A DNA stretch of 64,000 nt, taken from contig PENC01000010.1 of assembly GCA_003674045.1 (NCBI GenBank), positions 1 to 64,000 of the forward strand, in the 5' to 3' direction. The DNA comes from Streptomyces griseocarneus. Lineage in GTDB: Bacteria; Actinomycetota; Actinomycetes; Streptomycetales; Streptomycetaceae. Positions 24,579 through 33,778 of the stretch are shown here, one piece after another; position 1 is the first letter of the stretch, and each line of letters begins with the position of its first letter. The position numbers and the translations under genes were made by a program. Below the pieces are notes generated by a model. The model saw only the letters and a program-made list of their open reading frames with translations. It did no database searches and was not told the DNA's origin.

Positions 24579-27475
24579 CGTCCAGTCCCCCTGAGTGCGA
24601 CGAGTTCGGCGAGTTCCGCATCGGTCAGTTCGGTCAGAGCCGCCTCCCCGGCGCCGAGGACCGCGTCCGCGAGTGCCTGCTTGCGCGTGAGCATCTCCGC
24701 GATCCGGTCCTCGACCGTCCCCTCGGCGATCAGCCGGTGCACCTGCACCGGCTGGGTCTGGCCGATGCGGTAGGCACGGTCGGTCGCCTGGGCCTCGACC
24801 GCCGGGTTCCACCAGCGGTCGAAGTGCACCACGTGACCGGCGCGGGTGAGGTTCAGCCCCGTGCCCGCGGCCTTCAGCGACAGGAGGAACACGGGTACCT
24901 CGCCGTCCTGGAAGCGCCGCACCATCTCCTCGCGCCGCGGCACGGGAGTGCCGCCGTGCAGGAGCTGCGCGGACACGCCCCGGGCGGCCAGGTGCCGTTC
25001 CAGGATCCGGGCCATCCCGACGTACTGCGTGAAGACCAGCACGCTCGCGCCCTCGGCGAGGATCGTGTCCAGCAGCTCGTCCAGCAGCTCGACCTTGCCC
25101 GAACGGCCCGGGATGCGCGGGGAGTCCTCCTTCAGGAACTGCGCGGGATGGTTGCAGATTTGCTTCAGACCGGTGAGGAGCTTGACGATCAGCCCGCGCC
25201 GTTCGAAGCCGTCCGCCGCCTCCACCTCGGCGAGGATCTCCCGTACCACGGCCTCGTACAGGGCGGCCTGTTCCTTGGTGAGCGCGACCGCCCGGTCGGT
25301 CTCGGTCTTCGGCGGCAGCTCGGGCGCGATGCCCGGGTCGGACTTGCGCCGCCGCAGCAGGAACGGGCGGACGAGCGCGGAGAGCCGCTCCGCGGCGGCC
25401 GGATCGGCACCGCCCTCGACGGCCTGCGCATAGCGCCTGCGGAAGGAGCCCAGCGAGCCCAGCAGGCCCGGCGTCGTCCAGTCGAGGATCGCCCACAGCT
25501 CGGAGAGGTTGTTCTCCACCGGAGTACCGGAGAGCGCGACGCGCGCCTTGGCACCGATGGCGCGCAGCTGCTTCGCGGTGTCGGAGTACGGGTTCTTCAC
25601 ATGCTGTGCCTCGTCCGCGACGACCAGTCCCCAGCCGGTCCCGGCCAGCCGCTCCGCGTCCAGGCGCATCGTGCCGTACGTGGTGAGGACGAACTCCCCG
25701 TCCGCCACGCCCTCCAGGCTCCGCGCCGGGCCGTGGAAGCGGCGGACGGGTGTGCCGGGGGCGAACTTCTCGATCTCGCGCTGCCAGTTGCCCATCAGGG
25801 AGGTCGGGCACACGACCAGCGTCGGGCCTGTCGCCTCGGGCAGCGTGCGGCGGTGCAGGTGCAGTGCGATGAGGGTGATGGTCTTGCCGAGCCCCATGTC
25901 GTCGGCGAGGCAGCCGCCGAGGCCGAGCGAGGTCATGCGGTGCAGCCAGTCGAGTCCGCGCAGCTGGTAGTCGCGCAGAGTCGCGGCGAGCGCTGCGGGC
26001 TGCGCGACGGACTCCCGGACGGCCTCGGGGTCGGCGATGCGGTCGCGCAGCGCCGCCAGCCAGCCGGTGGCCTGTACGTCGACGGTCTCCTCGCCGTCGC
26101 CGCCCTTCTCCGCCCGGGCGCGTCCGGTGAGCGCCGCGCCGAGCGCCTCGACGGGCGTCAGCTCGCGGTTCTTGCGGTCGCGGGCACGGCGTACGGTCTC
26201 GGGGTCGACGAGCACCCATTGGTCGCGCAGCCGCACGGCCGGCCTGCTGGCCTCGGCGAGGCGGTCGAGTTCGGCCTGGGTGACCTCCAGGCCGCCCAGG
26301 GCGAAGCGCCAGCTGAAGGTGAGCAGCGCATCGGCCGACAGCAGGGACGGCATGCCGGGGCGGACGGTGTCCGGGCCGTCCTCGCTGCCGTCCGGCGGGC
26401 CGACGACCGCGTGCGCGGTGAGCTTGCGGACCAGGTCCTTCGGCCAGTGCACCTGGACACCGGCGGCGTCCAGCGCTTCGGACGCGCCGCCGAGGAGCTC
26501 GCCGACCTCCTCGTCGGCCAGGTCGAGGGCGTCGGGCACCGCGGCGGAGAGCAGTGGGGTGAGCGCCGGCCAGGCGTGTGCGGCACGGCGGAGGGCGAGC
26601 AGGGCGTTCATGCGTGCTCCCCGGCCGAGCGCGGCCGACAGGGGAGAGGAGCCGGACCACACCTCGGCGGCGTCCGCGACGAGCGCGGGGTCGGCGAGGC
26701 TGTGCACCTGCAGGACGGCCCGGAACCGGGGCGAGGCGGTGTCGGTGTCCGGGGCCGCGAGTTCGAGCCCGAGCACCTCGACGCGCAGGGAGAGCCGGAC
26801 GCCCGCGTCGTGTCCCGCGGCCACGCTGTCCGCCCAGGCACGCTGTTCGGGCAGCCGCCTGGGCGGGCGGGCCGCGAAGGCGGGGCCGCCGGCGGCGAGC
26901 GCCGCGGCGGGGGAGCGCGGGAGGCCGTCGGCGACGGCGTCCAGGAAGGCGCGGAGGAGGCGTTCGGGCGCGGGCAGCAGGAGCGGGCCGCCGTCGTCGT
27001 CAGGGAGCGGCATGGCGTGTGCCGAAGGAGGCATGGCGGCGGCCAGTTCGCGCACCCGGGTCATGTCCTCGGGCGCGAGCGGTCCGACCCGCCAGGCGTC
27101 GTGGTCGGTGGCGCTCAGACCGGGCAGCAGCCGCCCGCGGGCGGCGAGCTGGAGCGCGAGCACCGCGGCCGCGCCCCAGAAGGCGGCGGCCTCGTCGGCG
27201 CGCGCGGCGCGGGCGCGGGTGAGGACGGGGAGGGCGTCGCGCACGGGCAGTACCACGGCCCGTACGGTCGCGGTGGTGACGTCGGGGCCGTCGGCGACGA
27301 CCACCGTCAGGTCCTCGACGCTGCCCGGCGAGGCGGGCGGGTCGTCGTCCGGCCGCCAGAAGGCCACACGGCCGGTGCGTGCGGGGTCGCCGGGCAGGAA
27401 GACCGCCGAACAGTGTGCGAGGAGGGAGATCTCGGAGGGTGTAGCGGCAGAGGGCGGGGTCACGGCGCTGCGCAT
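24575..27475 (-). CDS. SNF2-family DEAD/DEAH helicase
   Basis: 966 aa from ATG 27475. The N-terminal half (about 1-480) is the SNF2-associated bacterial region including a DUF3670-like segment. The ATPase core has motif I LADDMGLGKT (about residue 525), motif II DEAQ in VVADEAQHVKN (about 620) and motif III ALSGTPVENNLSELW. The second RecA lobe contains VFTQYVGMARIL and AGTGLNLTRAGHVVHFDRWWNPAVEAQATDRAYRIGQ. ATP-driven translocase on duplex DNA, like HepA/RapA or bacterial SNF2 repair factors. Always read with the SWIM gene here. Confidence 0.93.
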   Translation of the reverse strand: MRSAVTPPSAATPSEISLLAHCSAVFLPGDPARTGRVAFWRPDDDPPASPGSVEDLTVVVADGPDVTTATVRAVVLPVRDALPVLTRARAARADEAAAFWGAAAVLALQLAARGRLLPGLSATDHDAWRVGPLAPEDMTRVRELAAAMPPSAHAMPLPDDDGGPLLLPAPERLLRAFLDAVADGLPRSPAAALAAGGPAFAARPPRRLPEQRAWADSVAAGHDAGVRLSLRVEVLGLELAAPDTDTASPRFRAVLQVHSLADPALVADAAEVWSGSSPLSAALGRGARMNALLALRRAAHAWPALTPLLSAAVPDALDLADEEVGELLGGASEALDAAGVQVHWPKDLVRKLTAHAVVGPPDGSEDGPDTVRPGMPSLLSADALLTFSWRFALGGLEVTQAELDRLAEASRPAVRLRDQWVLVDPETVRRARDRKNRELTPVEALGAALTGRARAEKGGDGEETVDVQATGWLAALRDRIADPEAVRESVAQPAALAATLRDYQLRGLDWLHRMTSLGLGGCLADDMGLGKTITLIALHLHRRTLPEATGPTLVVCPTSLMGNWQREIEKFAPGTPVRRFHGPARSLEGVADGEFVLTTYGTMRLDAERLAGTGWGLVVADEAQHVKNPYSDTAKQLRAIGAKARVALSGTPVENNLSELWAILDWTTPGLLGSLGSFRRRYAQAVEGGADPAAAERLSALVRPFLLRRRKSDPGIAPELPPKTETDRAVALTKEQAALYEAVVREILAEVEAADGFERRGLIVKLLTGLKQICNHPAQFLKEDSPRIPGRSGKVELLDELLDTILAEGASVLVFTQYVGMARILERHLAARGVSAQLLHGGTPVPRREEMVRRFQDGEVPVFLLSLKAAGTGLNLTRAGHVVHFDRWWNPAVEAQATDRAYRIGQTQPVQVHRLIAEGTVEDRIAEMLTRKQALADAVLGAGEAALTELTDAELAELVALRGTGR

Positions 27476-27735
27476 TCCTCAAATTTGACTAGCTGGTGAG
27501 CGGCCGAGGATACAAGGGGAAGTTATCGGAGGCGATCATTCCGTGTGTGATGCGTGGCACATACTTGGGAGGGGGTGTGCGGGCCGTTCTGCGCAGGAAA
27601 GGCACCGCCCGGGACCCCGACAGGGAACGGTACGGTTCCGCCGGGCGTTCTCCGGACGGAATGGCGGCGGGGAACCGGCACCACACTGCCCGGCGTTCCC
27701 GGGGGCAGGCGGCAGCCGCCGAAGGAGGCACGGAC

Positions 27736-27915
27736 ATGAACACCAAGACCAAGATCGCGATCGGCGGTGTGGCGGTCGGGGCCGTCCTGCTGGCCATCAA
27801 CTTCTGGATAGGGCTGCTCGTGATAGTGGGCGTGCCTGTCGGCGCCTACCTGCTGCTGGACCCCGAACAGCGCAAGCGCCTGCGCCGGGTCTCCCGCAAG
27901 CAGCTGGGGCGCTAG
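27736..27915 (+). CDS. Small membrane protein
   Basis: 59 aa from ATG 27736 with a strong GAAGGAGG at 27721-27728. One long hydrophobic stretch (IGGVAVGAVLLAINFWIGLLVIVGVPVGAYLLL, likely a helical hairpin) is followed by a basic tail (EQRKRLRRVSRKQLGR). Divergent from the helicase across 260 bases. No function is recognised. The ribosome site and typical codon use make it a real gene. Confidence 0.75.
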   Translation: MNTKTKIAIGGVAVGAVLLAINFWIGLLVIVGVPVGAYLLLDPEQRKRLRRVSRKQLGR

Positions 27916-27937
27916 CCCGGTCCCCCGGCGGCCGCGG

Positions 27938-28945
27938 TCACCCGGTGAACGCCGGAGCGAGGGCGGCGGTCATCAGGAGGGACGGTGCTCCGGAGCCGTC
28001 CGCGGGCACGGTCCACAGATCGGAGCCGTAGTCACCCGGCAGGGAGTAGACGAGCGTGTGTCCGTCACGCCAGACCGCCTGGTCGTCGACGTTCCGCCGC
28101 TCCGTCGTCGCACTCTCGCGCAGCGTGCGCAGATCCAGGACGTAGAGACGCCAGGGCGCGTCGGGGGACGCCCCCTCGACGCGCTTCTTGTAGGCGATGC
28201 GTGTCCCGTCGGGTGACAGGGAAGGGCACTCGACGTTCGTGTGCAGCGTACGGAGTGTCCGCTCGGTGCGGTCGCCGCGGACGAGATAGGTCCGCCCACC
28301 GGTGGCGGCGGTCGCGTAGAAGTGCGTGTCGTCGGCGAACGTGACTCCCCAGACGTTGAGATCGGCCGCCCGGTGGGGGCGGTCGTCCAGGAGGAACCGG
28401 TAGTCCTCCAGGTTGCGATCCAGGCTCCAGGCGCGGGTGTCGAGCACCGAGGTACGCGTGGAGAAGGACGTTCCCGCGTAGGAGTCACCGCTGACGAAGA
28501 CGGTCCACGCGACGCTCCGGCCGCTGGGGGAGACCCTGGCGCGGGTCGGCACGCCCGCCAGGTCGTAGTGCCGCAGCTCGCGCAGGCGGGCGTCGAGGAC
28601 CACGGCACGGTAGCTGTCGCGGAGCCTTCCGTGCACGGCCTGCAGACAGATGCCGGTGCCACCGGCCGTATGGAAGCGCAGGCAGCGGATGCCGGAAGAC
28701 GTACGGGGGCCGGCCGGATCGTTCGCGGGGACGGCGGAGATCTCGTCACGGTGAGGCCCCCAGGCCATGTTCCGGAAGACGCTCCGGCCCGGCGCGCCGA
28801 GGACGACACTGCCGGGGCGCACGCGGGGGTCGCCCGGCCGTGCGTGATCCTTCTCGGCGGCCCGGTCGGCGGCGTGCAGCGTGGCGCCGACCGCCACACC
28901 GCCCAGGACGAGCACGGCGGCGAGCAGGGCCAGGAGGCGGGGCAT
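27938..28945 (-). CDS. Membrane-anchored TolB/WD40-like beta-propeller protein
   Basis: 335 aa from ATG 28945. An N-terminal signal/anchor (LLALLAAVLVLGGVAVGATL) is followed by propeller blades with TolB-like motifs (RARVSPSGRSVAWTVFVSG, VECPSLSPDGTRIAYKKRV, DLWTVPADGSG). Probably extracytoplasmic. Its start lies five bases after the stop of the MFS gene, making it the third gene of an operon with a transporter and a secreted phosphoesterase. No catalytic motif is visible; a binding or scaffolding role is likely. Confidence 0.78.
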   Translation of the reverse strand: MPRLLALLAAVLVLGGVAVGATLHAADRAAEKDHARPGDPRVRPGSVVLGAPGRSVFRNMAWGPHRDEISAVPANDPAGPRTSSGIRCLRFHTAGGTGICLQAVHGRLRDSYRAVVLDARLRELRHYDLAGVPTRARVSPSGRSVAWTVFVSGDSYAGTSFSTRTSVLDTRAWSLDRNLEDYRFLLDDRPHRAADLNVWGVTFADDTHFYATAATGGRTYLVRGDRTERTLRTLHTNVECPSLSPDGTRIAYKKRVEGASPDAPWRLYVLDLRTLRESATTERRNVDDQAVWRDGHTLVYSLPGDYGSDLWTVPADGSGAPSLLMTAALAPAFTG

Positions 28946-28950
28946 ACGGT

Positions 28951-30231
28951 TCAACGGGCGGGCTCCGGAGGGGTGTGGGCGGGGGAGGGACGCAGGAGCA
29001 GCGCGCAGACGGCGGCGGAGACGGCGAGCCCTGCCGCCGCGGTGCCCAGCGCCGGGCGGTCGCCCCAGACGGTCCATGCCGTCCCGAAGGCGATCGAGCA
29101 GACGAACCGGGCCGCTGTCTGCCCCGTCTGGACGACCGCGAGCCCGGTGCCGCGGATCGCCTCCGGCACGGCGTCGGCGGTCACGGCGGCCAGCACCCCG
29201 TCCGTGGCCGCGTAGAAGCTCCCGTGCAGGGTGAGCACGACGAGGGGCAGCACAGGGGAGATGCCGAGCGGGGCGATGAGCAGGCCGTAGGCCGCGAGCA
29301 GTGCCAGATGGCCGCAGAGGAACAACCGGCGCCGTCCCGTCCGGTCGGCGACCGCTCCCAGGGGCACGGCAAGGAGGAGGAATGCCGTAGCTGTGCCCAC
29401 CGGCAGCAACGGGAACCATGTCTCCGGAAGGTCCAGGCGGCGTTGCAGAGTGAGGTAGAGGAACGAGTCGCTGACCGTGGTCAGCCCGAGCAGGGTCGCG
29501 CAGCCCGTCAGACGGCGTACGGCCGGAAGGAGCAGCGCTGCCCGCAGTGGAGCGCGGTCGGGGCCGCGCGCCGGGAGCGTCCCGGCCTGCCGTCCGGGGA
29601 CGAACAGCAGGAGGACGAGGACCCCCAGTGCGGCGACACAGCCGCTGACGGTGAAGACCGCGTCGTAGCCGTCGGCCGCGGCGCGCAGGACCACGAAGGC
29701 GGCGAGGGGGCCGAGCAGCGCGCCCGCGGTGTCCATCGCGCGGTGCACGCCGAACGCCCGTCCCCGCGTGGCGGGTTCGCAGGCCAGCGAGATCATGGCG
29801 TCCCGCGGCGCGGTGCGCAGCCCCTTGCCTGTCCGGTCGGCCGCGAGGACCGCGCCGATCCACGGCACGCTGTGCACGAGCAGCAGCAGGGGCTTGCAGA
29901 GCGCGGACAGTCCGTAGCCCACCGCGGCGACGCTCTTGTGGCTCCCGCCGCCGTGATCGGACAGCCTGCCGCCCACGAGGCGTACGAGCGCGCTGACCCC
30001 GTTGTAGACGCCGTCCAGGAGCCCGAAACCCAGCGGGGACAGGCCGAGTCCGGTGACGAGGTAGAGCGGCAGGACGGCGGTGACCATCTCCGAGGAGACG
30101 TCGGTGATCAGGCTGACGGAGCCCAGGGCCAGCACGGTGCCCGGCACGAGGGCGGCCCGCCGGCCGGGGAGGGGGCGCCGGCCGGCGGTGTCGGAGGGGT
30201 CCGGTGTGGTGCGGCTGTCCGCGAGATACAC
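28951..30231 (-). CDS. MFS transporter
   Basis: 426 aa from GTG 30231, two bases after the phosphoesterase stop. About twelve membrane segments. The loop 2-3 region is LVGGRLSDHGGGSHKSVAAVGYG, and the second-half counterpart is GAVADRTGRRRLFLCGH. SVSLITDVSSEMVTAVLPLYL at the start is typical of the MFS group annotated as tetracycline/multidrug-like or sugar-phosphate permeases. With a secreted phosphoesterase upstream, uptake of a released product is a reasonable guess, but the family is also rich in drug exporters. Confidence 0.85.
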   Translation of the reverse strand: MYLADSRTTPDPSDTAGRRPLPGRRAALVPGTVLALGSVSLITDVSSEMVTAVLPLYLVTGLGLSPLGFGLLDGVYNGVSALVRLVGGRLSDHGGGSHKSVAAVGYGLSALCKPLLLLVHSVPWIGAVLAADRTGKGLRTAPRDAMISLACEPATRGRAFGVHRAMDTAGALLGPLAAFVVLRAAADGYDAVFTVSGCVAALGVLVLLLFVPGRQAGTLPARGPDRAPLRAALLLPAVRRLTGCATLLGLTTVSDSFLYLTLQRRLDLPETWFPLLPVGTATAFLLLAVPLGAVADRTGRRRLFLCGHLALLAAYGLLIAPLGISPVLPLVVLTLHGSFYAATDGVLAAVTADAVPEAIRGTGLAVVQTGQTAARFVCSIAFGTAWTVWGDRPALGTAAAGLAVSAAVCALLLRPSPAHTPPEPAR

Positions 30232-30233
30232 GG

Positions 30234-31121
30234 TCAGCTGTTCCAGATGCCGGTGATGTCCCTGCCGTTCGCGGCGTTCCCCGCGTGCGAGGTGCCGTAC
30301 ATGTCCTCGAGCGTGCGCAGCACGTCGTAGTGGTTGTACGTGGCGTCGGAGGACGAGCCGGGCTGGACGGGCTGTCCGTAGAGGACCGTGGGGATGCGGT
30401 TGCCGCTCAGCCGGTTGTCCTCGTCGAAGGTGATGAGGAGGAGGCTGTTGTGACTCTTGGCCCAGTCGGCGTAGCTCTTGATGTTGTTCTTGAGCCAGGT
30501 GTCGCCCGTGCCCACGGAGCAGTCGTGCATGTCGCTGCACAGGTTCGGGACGACGAAGGAGACCGTCGGCAGGGTGCTGTAGTCGGCCGGGAAGACCGAC
30601 ATGGTGTGTGCCGTGTCGGTGGGCACGTTGTCGAAGCCGAACCACGGGTTGTGCTTCTGGGCGTACTTGCCGCTCTTGCAGGTGGTGGAGCCCTCCGCGG
30701 GCAGGGACTCGTTGTAGCTGGCCCACGACTTGCCCGACGTCACGAGCTCGGACGCCAGGTTCGGCTCGCTGCTGAACCCGGGGGTGACACAGCTGTCGTC
30801 GGTGACGCCCTGTGTGTCGCCGGAGAAGAGCGCGTAGTAGTTCGGCTGGCTGGGGTGGGTCTCGGCGAACGAGGAGGTCAGGTTGGCGCCGCCCGACACC
30901 AGGGAGTTGATGTACGGGGCGCTCGAACTGCCGACGACCTGGTCGTAGGCGTGGTTCTCGAAGACGACGACCACGACGTGGTCGGGGGTGGGCACGGCCG
31001 CCGCGGCGGAGGATTCGGAGGCCCACAGGCCGAGGGACGCGGCGGCGAGCCCGAAGGCCGCGGCGAGAGCGGTCAGATGTCGGCGGCGGGAGGTGCGGGA
31101 CTGACTGGCTGTGGCGGGCAC
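30234..31121 (-). CDS. Secreted phosphoesterase (PF04185 acid/alkaline phosphatase family)
   Basis: 295 aa from GTG 31121 with GGAGG four bases upstream. Twin-arginine signal SRTSRRRHLTALAAAFGLA, cleavage after SSAAA. Mature domain motifs: HVVVVVFENHAYDQVVGS, FAETHPSQPNYYALFSGDTQG and LLITFDEDN, the metal-binding and nucleophile regions of the phosphoesterase family that contains AcpA and non-specific phospholipase C. At 295 aa it is the short acid-phosphatase-like form. First gene of a three-gene operon with an MFS permease and a propeller protein. Tat export fits a cofactor-loaded metalloenzyme. Confidence 0.86.
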   Translation of the reverse strand: MPATASQSRTSRRRHLTALAAAFGLAAASLGLWASESSAAAAVPTPDHVVVVVFENHAYDQVVGSSSAPYINSLVSGGANLTSSFAETHPSQPNYYALFSGDTQGVTDDSCVTPGFSSEPNLASELVTSGKSWASYNESLPAEGSTTCKSGKYAQKHNPWFGFDNVPTDTAHTMSVFPADYSTLPTVSFVVPNLCSDMHDCSVGTGDTWLKNNIKSYADWAKSHNSLLLITFDEDNRLSGNRIPTVLYGQPVQPGSSSDATYNHYDVLRTLEDMYGTSHAGNAANGRDITGIWNS

Positions 31122-31411
31122 AGGACCTCCGTGCGGGTGGGGGGGGGACGGGCGCGGGCGCGGGCACACGGGAGGAGAACCGGAGGCCGGCACCTGCGGA
31201 TTCGTCGGCAGCCTAGGGCGAGCCGATGGCATGTACACGCCTTGCAGATGACGGGAGCGGGAACGGACGTCGAGCGGAACGCGACCCCGCGGGCGGGAGG
31301 GCGGGCGGCGTCGGCGGGGGAGTGGAAGCCGGAGGTGTGCGGCATCCGGAGGTGAGTGACGCTCGGAGGGGCAGAGGTGCGTCCGGCAGTCGGGCACCTG
31401 CTGGGCGTATG

Positions 31412-31741
31412 TCAGGCGGCGGGCAGGCCCAGCAGTGTCCGTGCGACGTGCTGCGGAGTCTGGTCCCGCTCGCGGGCGAGCGCTATGACAGCGCGGCAGG
31501 CGAGTTCGTTCACACCGAAGCACAGCGCCTCGGGCGAGACCCAGCGGGCCGCCTCCGCGCCGGCCTCGTGGTCCTCCTCGGCGCAGGCGGCCACATAGGT
31601 GGCGGCCGCCTCGAAGAGGTTCCGCCCGCGTTCCGCGGACGGTGCCACAGGCGGCTGTCCGACTTCCTCGATGCGCTTGCGGAGCCTGCCGAACACGCGG
31701 ATCACCTGCCCCCGTGAGTCGATTGCCCTGCGGTCGTTCAA
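31412..31741 (-). CDS. Conserved hypothetical protein
   Basis: 109 aa from TTG 31741; a GTG at 31705 behind GGGGGCAG is an alternative. Soluble, mainly helical, with RVFGRLRKRIEEVG near the N-terminus and AAATYVAACAEEDHEAGAEAARW in the middle. I do not recognise the family. Alone between a secreted phosphoesterase and a methyltransferase, with no overlap to either. Confidence 0.55.
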   Translation of the reverse strand: MNDRRAIDSRGQVIRVFGRLRKRIEEVGQPPVAPSAERGRNLFEAAATYVAACAEEDHEAGAEAARWVSPEALCFGVNELACRAVIALARERDQTPQHVARTLLGLPAA

Positions 31742-31933
31742 GTGTGCCCGGCGCTCGTGGAGTTGAACCTACGACGAACGGAGGGACGACCGTCGAGTGA
31801 AGCGTAAGGCCGGCTCAGGAAGATTCAGCGACTCGGTCCGGAGAGGGATTTCCTGCGGATCCACCGGATCACGGCGCCCCCGGGAGTTCCCTCGGGGCAT
31901 GACGCGTACCCCGGAACCGGCCCTCCACAGGGC

Positions 31934-32554
31934 CTACACCGCCGGCCGGGGACCGCCGGTGCCGCGGACGGCCAGCGCCAGATAGCGGTCGTCCTCGTCG
32001 GTGTAGGAGACGAGGTGCCATCCGCTGCGGGCCAGCAGCGGACGGAGCATGGGCTCGGCACGTTCGTCGTCGGGTGTCACCTGACGGCCGTGGCGCGCGG
32101 CGAGCGCCGCTCTGCCGACGGGGTGGAAGAGCGCGAGGCGGCCGCCGGGCCGTACGGCCCTGGCCAGTTCACGGAAGCCCGACTCCACATCCGTCAGGTG
32201 CGAGATGAGTCCCGCGGCGAACACCGCGTCGAGCGCCCCGTCATGGATCGGCAGACGGGCGACGTCCGCGAGGACCAGGCCGCCGTCGCGGTCCCGGCCC
32301 GCCCGTACGGCCGCGGCGAGCATCGCGGGCGTGACGTCGCACCCGAGCACGATCCCGTCCGCGCCCACCGCCCCGCGCAGAGCGGGCAGGGCGCGGCCCG
32401 TGCCGCAGCCCGCGTCCAGGACCGCGTCACCGCGACGCAGCCCGAGATCGGCGACGGCGGCGGCGTACGCGGGGCCGTCATCGGGGAAACGGGCGTCCCA
32501 GTTCTCGGCCCGCGCGGTGAAGAACTCCTTCACCCGGGCAGGGTCGTCGCTCAC
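31934..32554 (-). CDS. Class I SAM-dependent methyltransferase
   Basis: 206 aa from GTG 32554, with GAGGGAG seven bases upstream. Rossmann methyltransferase: motif I AVLDAGCGTGRALPAL (about residues 44-59), an acidic loop GCDVTPAMLAAA (motif II), then VLADVARLPIHDGALDAVFAAGLI and VRPGGRLALFHPV. Methyltransf_11/25 group; the acceptor cannot be predicted. Read toward the hypothetical gene and separated by 49 bases from the PPOX-type gene upstream on the same strand. Confidence 0.87.
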   Translation of the reverse strand: MSDDPARVKEFFTARAENWDARFPDDGPAYAAAVADLGLRRGDAVLDAGCGTGRALPALRGAVGADGIVLGCDVTPAMLAAAVRAGRDRDGGLVLADVARLPIHDGALDAVFAAGLISHLTDVESGFRELARAVRPGGRLALFHPVGRAALAARHGRQVTPDDERAEPMLRPLLARSGWHLVSYTDEDDRYLALAVRGTGGPRPAV

Positions 32555-32603
32555 GTATGTGCTCCCTCGTGATGTCCCTCGCGCGGCGCGGGCGGACGAC
32601 GGG

Positions 32604-33032
32604 CTAGTCGGCGACCGCAGCCAGCGCGACGACCTTGTCGATACGGGCGCGGACCAGCACTTCGCCCGGGACGCCGTTGCGGGCCCCGAACTCCTCCGCT
32701 CGCTCGTCGCCCATATAGCGCGCGGCGATTCTGGCCGACCAGGACCGTACCTCATCCAGGTCGTCGCTCAGCTCGGCACGGCCGTGCAGTGTGACGAACG
32801 AGAACGGTGGCCGGTCGTCGTCGACGCAGAGCGCGATTCGGCCGTCACGGGCGAGATTCCGCCCCTTGACCGTGTTTTCGCCGGTGCAGAAGACGAGTTC
32901 GTCCCCGTCCAGGACGAACCAGACCGGAGCGATGTGCGGCCTCCCGTCGGCGCATACTGTCGAAAGCTTTCCCGTGCGCGTGCCTGTGGAAAGAAAGGCC
33001 CGCCACTCGTCCTCGTCCATTCTCCGTGCCAT
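32604..33032 (-). CDS. PPOX-class F420/flavin-dependent pyridoxamine-phosphate-oxidase-like protein
   Basis: 142 aa from ATG 33032 (the frame continues upstream but only this start gives the usual length; ATG 33020 is possible). Split-barrel flavin/F420 fold: TGKLSTVCADGRPHIAPVWFVLDGDELVFCTG, then KGRNLARDGRIALCVDDDRPPFSFVTLHGRAEL. These match actinobacterial TIGR03618-type proteins, which use F420 or bind haem or flavin. Divergent from the roadblock gene. Confidence 0.83.
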   Translation of the reverse strand: MARRMDEDEWRAFLSTGTRTGKLSTVCADGRPHIAPVWFVLDGDELVFCTGENTVKGRNLARDGRIALCVDDDRPPFSFVTLHGRAELSDDLDEVRSWSARIAARYMGDERAEEFGARNGVPGEVLVRARIDKVVALAAVAD

Positions 33033-33157
33033 GTCCTCATCCTGCGTCAATTGGCGCACGGACACGTGCCGACAGGCCGATCGGGTTGCCGACCGCGCCC
33101 GCGTGAGCAAGGCTTGCACGGCAATTGACGGGGAACGGCGGAACGGGGAGGCACGAC

Positions 33158-33604
33158 ATGGCACTCGGCAAAGGGCTCGACTGGATGCTGGACGACCTGA
33201 CCGAGCGCGTCGAGCACATACGGCACGCGATGGTGCTGTCCAACGACGGACTGGTCACGGGCGCGAGCGCGAGCCTCGAAAGAGAGGACGCGGAGCACTT
33301 GGCCGCGGTCGCGTCCGGGCTCCACAGCCTCGCGAAGGGCACGGGTCGCCAATTCCGGGCCGGGCGGGTACGTCAGACGATGGTGGAATTCGAGGAAGGC
33401 ATCCTGTTCGTGACGGCGGCGGGCGACGAGAGCTGCCTGTGCGTGCTCGGTGGCCCGCAGGCCGACATCGGCCACATCGCCTATGAGATGACCCTCCTGG
33501 TCAACAGGATGGACGAGCACAGGGGGGAGCGCGTGGACGAACGCATGGGCATGGACGCCCGGCGGCGCGGCCCCGTACGCCGGAGCACCGACCGCTCCGT
33601 CTGA
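33158..33604 (+). CDS. Roadblock/LC7 domain protein (orphan CvnB-like)
   Basis: 148 aa from ATG 33158 with GGGGAGG upstream. LDWMLDDLTERVEHIRHAMVLSNDGLVTGAS is the typical start of Streptomyces conservon roadblock proteins, followed by LAAVASGLHSLAKGTGRQF and FVTAAGDESCLCVL. In conservons such a protein sits with a histidine kinase, a DUF742 protein and a small GTPase. None of these is adjacent, so this copy is free-standing. It has an extra basic tail (about residues 122-148). Confidence 0.85.
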   Translation: MALGKGLDWMLDDLTERVEHIRHAMVLSNDGLVTGASASLEREDAEHLAAVASGLHSLAKGTGRQFRAGRVRQTMVEFEEGILFVTAAGDESCLCVLGGPQADIGHIAYEMTLLVNRMDEHRGERVDERMGMDARRRGPVRRSTDRSV

Positions 33605-33778
33605 GGCCCGGCGGCGAGGTCCGGAGCGCGGCAGCCGGGTCCGAGGTCCGGCGGTCCGGCCCGGCCCGAGGCTCGGGGGACGGCTTCGGGCGGAGTTATC
33701 CACAGGGCGGACACGCTGTCACACCCTGCCGCTACATTCGTCACTGTCGGTGATTGAATCGTAGTGGGGGAGGGTGTC

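Noticed and set aside
33696..33704. TTATCCACA DnaA-box-like sequence between the roadblock and DUF6397 genes
   Set aside because: A single box without a cluster, dnaA or dnaN nearby is not an origin.
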